Shown: in pieces, positions 42,428 through 49,070 of the stretch
How the letters are laid out: every line of letters begins with the position of its first letter
Position numbering within the stretch: the stretch's first letter is position 1
Origin: Alkalihalobacillus sp. YIM B00296
Lineage (GTDB): Bacteria > Bacillota > Bacilli > Bacillales > Fictibacillaceae
Length of the DNA: 49,070 nucleotides
Assembly: GCF_020179385.1 (NCBI RefSeq)
Contig: NZ_JAIBLJ010000026.1
Span: 1 to 49,070, forward strand
Direction of reading: 5' to 3'
The notes under the pieces: model-generated
What the model saw: only the letters and a program-made list of their open reading frames with translations
Told to the model about the DNA's origin: nothing
Database searches by the model: none
Program-made: the position numbers and the translations under genes

Positions 42428-43270
42428 TTATCCTTTCGTGCCGCCCGCAGTCAACCCTGAAATGAGATAACGTTGCAAGGATAGGAATAACAATGAAATC
42501 GGAATCGCGATCAAAACAGCCCCAGCAGCGAATTTGGTGAATTCACCACCGAATTGCTTGGCAACCAGATTATATAGTCCCACTGCCAATGTAAACTTTT
42601 CTTCACTTCTCAAGATCACTTTTGCAAGAATGAAATCAGCGAATGGTGTAATGAAGCTAAATAACGCAATGACAGCAAGAATCGGTTTTGCAAGCGGCAG
42701 GATGATCTGCCAGAAGATTCGAAAATGCCCTGCCCCATCAATTCTTGCAGATTCATCAAGCTCTTTTGGAATTGTATCAAAATAACCCTTTGCAAGCCAG
42801 GTATTCATCGGCAGCAATCCACCGGTATATAGCAGGATGAGAGCTAAGTGGGTATCGATCAATTTCGTCTGGACCGCGAGTACATAAATGGCGATCAATG
42901 CAGCGAAGTTTGGGATCATTTGCAAAATCAAAAACGTCATCAATCCATTTTTACGGCCAATGAAACGATACCTTGAAAAAGAATACCCCATCAAAGCGAT
43001 CATCGTTACAGAGAGGATCATCGTGATGGTGCAAATTTTCAATGTGTTCCAATACCAGAGCAAGTATTTGCTTGACGAGAGGTCAAACAATTCTTGATAA
43101 TGCTTCAACGTAGCGTTTTTTGGAATGATGGTCGATCCAGACAGACTATTTCCTGGATTGAAAGAAGAACCGACAATCCAAAGGACTGGATAGATGATAA
43201 TGGTGACTGCAATCAATATCGCGATATAGGATAAGGTGAGGCGGATGAATTTTTGTCTTTTCATATTCAT
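42428..43270 (-). CDS. malG: Maltodextrin ABC transporter permease MalG
   Basis: A 280-residue permease of the carbohydrate uptake family 1. It has six membrane segments and the EAA coupling loop ELDESARIDGAGHFRIFWQIILPLAKPILAVIA near residues 175-205. The C-terminus SLQRYLISGLTAGGTKG is that of MalG-type subunits. It follows malF after a single base, so the two are translationally linked. No ATPase gene (MsmX/MalK type) lies in the cluster; Bacillus commonly uses one shared ATPase encoded elsewhere. Confidence 0.93.
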   Translation of the reverse strand: MNMKRQKFIRLTLSYIAILIAVTIIIYPVLWIVGSSFNPGNSLSGSTIIPKNATLKHYQELFDLSSSKYLLWYWNTLKICTITMILSVTMIALMGYSFSRYRFIGRKNGLMTFLILQMIPNFAALIAIYVLAVQTKLIDTHLALILLYTGGLLPMNTWLAKGYFDTIPKELDESARIDGAGHFRIFWQIILPLAKPILAVIALFSFITPFADFILAKVILRSEEKFTLAVGLYNLVAKQFGGEFTKFAAGAVLIAIPISLLFLSLQRYLISGLTAGGTKG

Positions 43271-43271
43271 G

Positions 43272-44558
43272 TTACATCATATCCTCCTCTTTAAACGATT
43301 TCGTTCTTCTGAACTGCCAGAGAGCTACTGAAATGACGATTAATGATAGGATCATCGTGACTGCAGCGGCCTTCGCATATTGCTTGGATTCAAGCGTCAA
43401 GCTGTAGATCCATGATATCAAAATATCTGTCGATCCAGCCGTCTGTCCCGGCATTGGCGGGCCTCCTCCGTTGAATAGGAAGATGACATTGAAATTATTG
43501 AAGTTGAACGTATATTGCGTAATCAAAATGGGTGCGATCGCATAAAGGATCAGCGGCAATGTGATCGATCGGAATTTCTGTAACATGGTTGCGCCATCCA
43601 CAGTTGCAGCTTCATACAATTCTTCCGGAATCGATTGAAGGACACCGGTCACCATCGCAAAAATGAACGGGAACCCGAGCCACGATTGAATGAGGATCAA
43701 CGCGACTTTCGCCCAGAAGGGACTTGTCAGCCATGGGATCGGGTCAATCCCGAAGAAAGCGAGTAAATCATTATTGATTGCCCCGAATGATTCGTTGAAC
43801 ATTCCGGCAAATACGAGGATTGAAACGAATGCAGGAATCGCCCACGGCAGGATCAAAATCGTTCTGAACAGTTTTTTGAATTTCAGGTCCTTTTGGTTCA
43901 ATAGGACAGCCAAGAAGATTCCGATTGTAATTTGAACCGTCGTGGCAATGAATGTCCAGATTACTGTCCAGGATAGGACACTGATGAACGTTCTGCGCCA
44001 TATATCCAATTTGAAAATATCAATAAAGTTTTGGAAACCGATCCAATCTACTAATCTAGCTGGTGGTGAATGATATAGGTCATAGTTGGTGAACGCCAAC
44101 AGAATAACGAATAGTATCGGAAAAATCACCACGAAAATGAGCAGGAAAAAACCAGGCGAGAGCATGAGATACGGGAACCCGGTATCTATTACATTGCGGT
44201 ATTGTTCACGGATGGAATTCAATTGGATCCCTAAGTCACGCCTCTTTCCATTCAAATGCGCATCATATAGATTCAGCGCATACACACAAAGACCGAGTAA
44301 TAAAACGAGAACCGCAATGATCCCTTCGACCAATAAAAAGACGGAATGATCACGGGGAAGCTGTTCACCTAGTGTCACCAGTCCCCAAAGACCTATGTTC
44401 AATAAATCCTTAAATGCGATTATGAAAGAAAATGCCAAAACGATGAATGCAAAAGCTTTAAGGTATTGACGGTTGTAAAGCTGCCCTAACCCTGGTATTA
44501 AGGACAAGAAAAAGGCTCTTTTCCGATGAGTGGACTTGGTTACGTTCGTGTCGATCAT
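43272..44558 (-). CDS. malF: Maltodextrin ABC transporter permease MalF
   Basis: A 428-residue permease with an N-terminal extension of about 130 residues (several membrane segments starting RKRAFFLSLIPGLGQLYNRQYLKAFAFI) before the core, like B. subtilis MdxF. The core has FTNYDLYHSPPARLVDWIGFQNFIDIF and the coupling loop EELYEAATVDGATMLQKFRSITLPLI. It pairs with MalG to form the channel. It lies 88 nt after malE, with a hairpin between, so its expression is probably lower than malE's. Confidence 0.93.
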   Translation of the reverse strand: MIDTNVTKSTHRKRAFFLSLIPGLGQLYNRQYLKAFAFIVLAFSFIIAFKDLLNIGLWGLVTLGEQLPRDHSVFLLVEGIIAVLVLLLGLCVYALNLYDAHLNGKRRDLGIQLNSIREQYRNVIDTGFPYLMLSPGFFLLIFVVIFPILFVILLAFTNYDLYHSPPARLVDWIGFQNFIDIFKLDIWRRTFISVLSWTVIWTFIATTVQITIGIFLAVLLNQKDLKFKKLFRTILILPWAIPAFVSILVFAGMFNESFGAINNDLLAFFGIDPIPWLTSPFWAKVALILIQSWLGFPFIFAMVTGVLQSIPEELYEAATVDGATMLQKFRSITLPLILYAIAPILITQYTFNFNNFNVIFLFNGGGPPMPGQTAGSTDILISWIYSLTLESKQYAKAAAVTMILSLIVISVALWQFRRTKSFKEEDMM

Positions 44559-44597
44559 TGGTACCCCCTATCCTTTCTTTCTATATTTTTAAACGGT

Positions 44598-44634
44598 AGA
44601 AAGATAGAAGCAGTACCCCGGTTAGAGGTACCGC
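44598..44634 (-). terminator. Hairpin between malE and malF (partial terminator)
   Basis: On the minus strand GCGGTACCTC pairs with GGGGTACTGC (two wobbles) across a 5-nt loop, followed by TTCTATCTTTC. The weak T-tract fits partial read-through or 3'-end protection of malE mRNA, mirroring the oppA-oppB hairpin. Confidence 0.65.
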
Positions 44635-44646
44635 TTATCTGTCCGC

Positions 44647-45915
44647 TTATTTAGCTCCGGAAGCTTCAATCTGTTGTTTAATTGTTTTGGTCGAATCTTC
44701 AAGTGCCGGTTGCGGTTCTTGTTTTCCAGTCACGATCAACTGAAGCGCATTAGCCATCGGCTCCCAAACCTGACCCATTTCAGGAATGTTCGGCATCGGT
44801 ACACCGCGTTGCGATTGGACAGCAACAGCAGCCGCACCTTCATTGTCTGCGATGACAGGGTCTTCGATCAATGATTTGACTGGAGGAATCTCTTTCGTTT
44901 TTTCATAACGGATTTTAGCATTTTCCTCATTCGTAACCCATTCAACTAGTTTTGTAGCCCATTCCTTATTCTCAGAATAAGCTGACACATGCCATCCCTT
45001 TACCCCGATGAAAGTTTGTGGATACTCACCGTTTGGAAGCTTCGGAAGTGGTGCTACTCCAATTTCGATACCGGCATCTTGCATCCCTTGGAATGCCCAT
45101 GGTCCGTTCATAACTGAAGCGACCTTTCCTTCGTTGAACAATCCGTCCATGGCAGAGCCGCCGTTCTCACCTACGATTCCTTTAGGGAACAAGCCTTCCT
45201 CATACCATTTTTGGATGTATTGGGCACCTTTAACTGCGCCTTCATTATTCAACCCGATGTCATCTGCATCAAGGCCATCATCCGTTTGCTTGAATACATA
45301 ACCCCCATTTGCAGCCATGATTGCATTCGCGAAATAGAAGTTATCCCATAGAGCGAGGAATCCATAGTTCCCATTTCCAGTGAAATCTTTCGAGAAGTCA
45401 TATAGTTCATCAAAAGATTCAGGCGCCGCCTCCATGTACTCTTTGTTATAAATGAAAACTGGTGTTTCTGTCGCCTTCGGCAGTCCGTAAAGCTGGCCTT
45501 CGAAGGATTGTGCTTGAATTGATGATTCTGTAAATGTATCAATCACCTTTTCATCAACCTCAATTGGCGCCAATAAACCTTGAGTGGCCAATGCACCGAT
45601 CTGGTCATGAGGCAAAGTCAGTACGTCAGGACCTGTCCCCGCTGGAGCATCTAATGGAAGCTGCTCACGGATTTCATCAGCCATCCCTAACTCTTTGAAT
45701 TCAACTTTGATACCGTATTTTTCTTCAAAACTTTTGATAGCAGGCTCAAGTGCTACCCCTTTCTCTTTGTCTTCCCAAACAACCAGCTTTTCAGGCTTTT
45801 CATTGCTGTCCGTTTTACCGCCTGTCTCTTCCCCTGAATCTTGCGGACCACAAGCTGCAAGCATTGACACTGCCAATCCAGCTGTCAGTGATACACTCAA
45901 AAACTTCTTTAACAT
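44647..45915 (-). CDS. malE: Maltodextrin-binding lipoprotein MalE
   Basis: A 422-residue family-1 solute-binding lipoprotein. The signal peptide ends in MLAAC, with the lipidated Cys at residue 22, followed by a polar linker. The mature part has the maltose-binding layout KLVVWEDKEKGVALEPAIKSFEEKYGIKVEFKELG, DVLTLPHDQIGALATQGLLAPIE, the hinge LYGLPKATETPVFIYNKEYM and NGPWAFQGMQDAGIEIGVAPLP. It is the first gene of the malEFG operon. Its promoter overlaps one cre-type site and is followed by another. Confidence 0.94.
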   Translation of the reverse strand: MLKKFLSVSLTAGLAVSMLAACGPQDSGEETGGKTDSNEKPEKLVVWEDKEKGVALEPAIKSFEEKYGIKVEFKELGMADEIREQLPLDAPAGTGPDVLTLPHDQIGALATQGLLAPIEVDEKVIDTFTESSIQAQSFEGQLYGLPKATETPVFIYNKEYMEAAPESFDELYDFSKDFTGNGNYGFLALWDNFYFANAIMAANGGYVFKQTDDGLDADDIGLNNEGAVKGAQYIQKWYEEGLFPKGIVGENGGSAMDGLFNEGKVASVMNGPWAFQGMQDAGIEIGVAPLPKLPNGEYPQTFIGVKGWHVSAYSENKEWATKLVEWVTNEENAKIRYEKTKEIPPVKSLIEDPVIADNEGAAAVAVQSQRGVPMPNIPEMGQVWEPMANALQLIVTGKQEPQPALEDSTKTIKQQIEASGAK

Positions 45916-45949
45916 TAAATGACCTCCCCAAAAATATGAATCGATATAG

Positions 45950-45963
45950 TGAAAACGTTTGCA
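45950..45963. promoter_or_regulatory. cre-type operator downstream of the malE promoter
   Basis: TGAAAACGTTTGCA matches the CcpA cre consensus TGNAANCGNWNNCA at every fixed position. It lies between the malE -10 box and the malE start, a roadblock position. LacI-family MalR could also bind such a palindrome. Confidence 0.85.
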
Positions 45964-45976
45964 CTAATTTATCTGT

Positions 45977-46005
45977 ATTATACATATGCAGAGAATTTTC
46001 TGCAA
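45977..46005 (-). promoter_or_regulatory. malE promoter
   Basis: On the minus strand TTGCAG (46005-46000), a 17-bp spacer and TATAAT (45982-45977) form a good vegetative promoter about 60 nt before malE. Confidence 0.75.
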
Positions 46006-46014
46006 CCGTTTGCA
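46001..46014. promoter_or_regulatory. cre-type operator overlapping both divergent -35 boxes
   Basis: TGCAACCGTTTGCA matches the cre consensus fully. It overlaps the -35 of the malE promoter and the -35 of the neopullulanase promoter, so one bound repressor could close both directions. Confidence 0.85.
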
Positions 46015-46038
46015 TAACTTTTTTTATTAAATTATGAT
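46010..46038 (+). promoter_or_regulatory. Neopullulanase gene promoter
   Basis: TTGCAT (46010-46015), a 17-bp T-rich spacer and TATGAT (46033-46038) lie about 48 nt before the neopullulanase ATG. Confidence 0.7.
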
Positions 46039-46052
46039 ATATATAAGATTAA

Positions 46053-48815
<2,763 letters not shown>

Positions 48816-48855
48816 TACAACACTCCTTTACATAAATAATACTTACTAAAAGTTC

Positions 48856-48886
48856 TCTTGAGAGACATTTTTTCCTTCTTGAGAGA
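48856..48886. repeat. 10-bp direct repeat upstream of the NERD gene
   Basis: TCTTGAGAGA occurs at 48856-48865 and again at 48877-48886, 21 bp apart (two helical turns). It lies 41-71 nt before the NERD start, between that start and the 20-bp repeat array. Confidence 0.6.
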
Positions 48887-48908
48887 GTGTATTTAGTTCA
48901 AAAATTAA

Positions 48909-49020
48909 TTATCTCGACAACTCAGGGTATAAATGCTACAAATTTAAAATTATCCCGACAACTAAAAAATTATCTCAACAACTTAAAATTTATCTTAACA
49001 ACTACAAAATTACCTACAAA
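48909..49020. repeat. Phased 20-bp repeat array B
   Basis: Cores start at 48909 (TTATCTCGACAACT), 48950 (TTATCCCGACAACT), 48970 (TTATCTCAACAACT), 48990 (TTATCTTAACAACT) and a degenerate one at 49010 (TTACCTACAAA). Spacing is 20 bp except for a first gap of 41 bp that holds one eroded unit. Spacers are A/T-rich and not conserved. It is the inverted form of the array at 15761-15820. Confidence 0.88.
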
Positions 49021-49036
49021 AACACAAAACAATCGA

Positions 49037-49070
49037 GTAGGAGGGGGTGACTAACCCCCGACCTCTCACA
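49037..49070 (-). mobile_element. Probable 3' end of a group II intron (cut by window edge)
   Basis: Read on the minus strand, the last 34 bases run TGTGAGAGGTCGGGGGTTAG then TCACCCCCTCCTAC. They form a GGGGG/CCCCC hairpin flanked by AGG/CCT and end in CTAC. I recall this as the domain VI region following domain V in Firmicutes group II introns, which end in YAY-type sequence. Domain V and the reverse transcriptase gene would lie beyond 49070, so this rests on a short match. Confidence 0.45.

Overview
The window comes from a low-to-mid G+C Gram-positive bacterium of the family Bacillaceae. Gene order supports this: one end matches, in reversed orientation, the Bacillus subtilis yjaU-yjaV-med-comZ-fabH-fabF-yjbA-trpS-opp neighbourhood, and the middle matches the yitS-yitT-yitU-yitV-yitW neighbourhood. 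Shine-Dalgarno sites are strong (GGAGG type), and a T-box and a FapR-type operator are present. No species can be named from the sequence alone. It looks like ordinary chromosome with decayed genes and interspersed repeats.

Layout. 1-6300: oligopeptide ABC transporter oppABCDF (minus strand), with a terminator-like hairpin between oppA and oppB. 6300-8090: DUF3899 membrane protein and trpS behind a tryptophan T-box. 8400-12500: yjbA, a small membrane protein, fabF and fabH with a FapR-like operator, comZ. 12500-16900: med, yjaV, yjaU, yjzD, an orphan polar amino acid ABC ATPase, yjzC. 17100-21250: a possible Sm-like protein, uppP, a tiny Cys-rich protein, and moaD/moaE/mobB/moeA. 21350-31650: yitW, yvrJ-like, DUF2922, DUF1659, yitV, NhaC-type antiporter, yitU, SGNH hydrolase, a decayed Dph6-type PP-loop gene, GNAT, a NifU-N-like protein, yitT, yitS. 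31690-34870: an orphan sigma factor, and a soluble histidine kinase cotranscribed with an ATP-grasp enzyme. 35070-38830: an SDR, then Ku plus a LigD split into ligase and polymerase (non-homologous end joining). 38830-41230: a three-gene heme-dependent N-demethylase operon. 41300-47830: maltodextrin uptake (malEFG), malR and a divergent neopullulanase, with two cre-type operators between. 47800-49070: a broken NERD gene, a phased 20-bp repeat array, and what looks like the tip of a group II intron.

The most unusual non-coding signals are two. A 20-bp-period repeat (core TTATCTCRAMAAC) occurs as phased arrays at two distant loci, 15761-15820 and 48909-49020, in opposite orientation. A longer intergenic repeat occurs in three copies (about 12040, 21922, 29376), and its terminal stem shows a compensatory base-pair change, suggesting a selected structure. 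Two genes are clearly broken by a frameshift plus a nonsense codon (27535-28199 and 47803-48815).

Start codons were chosen mainly by Shine-Dalgarno placement. Several differ from the longest open frame, and this is stated where it applies. Family assignments rest on motif recognition from memory, with no database search.
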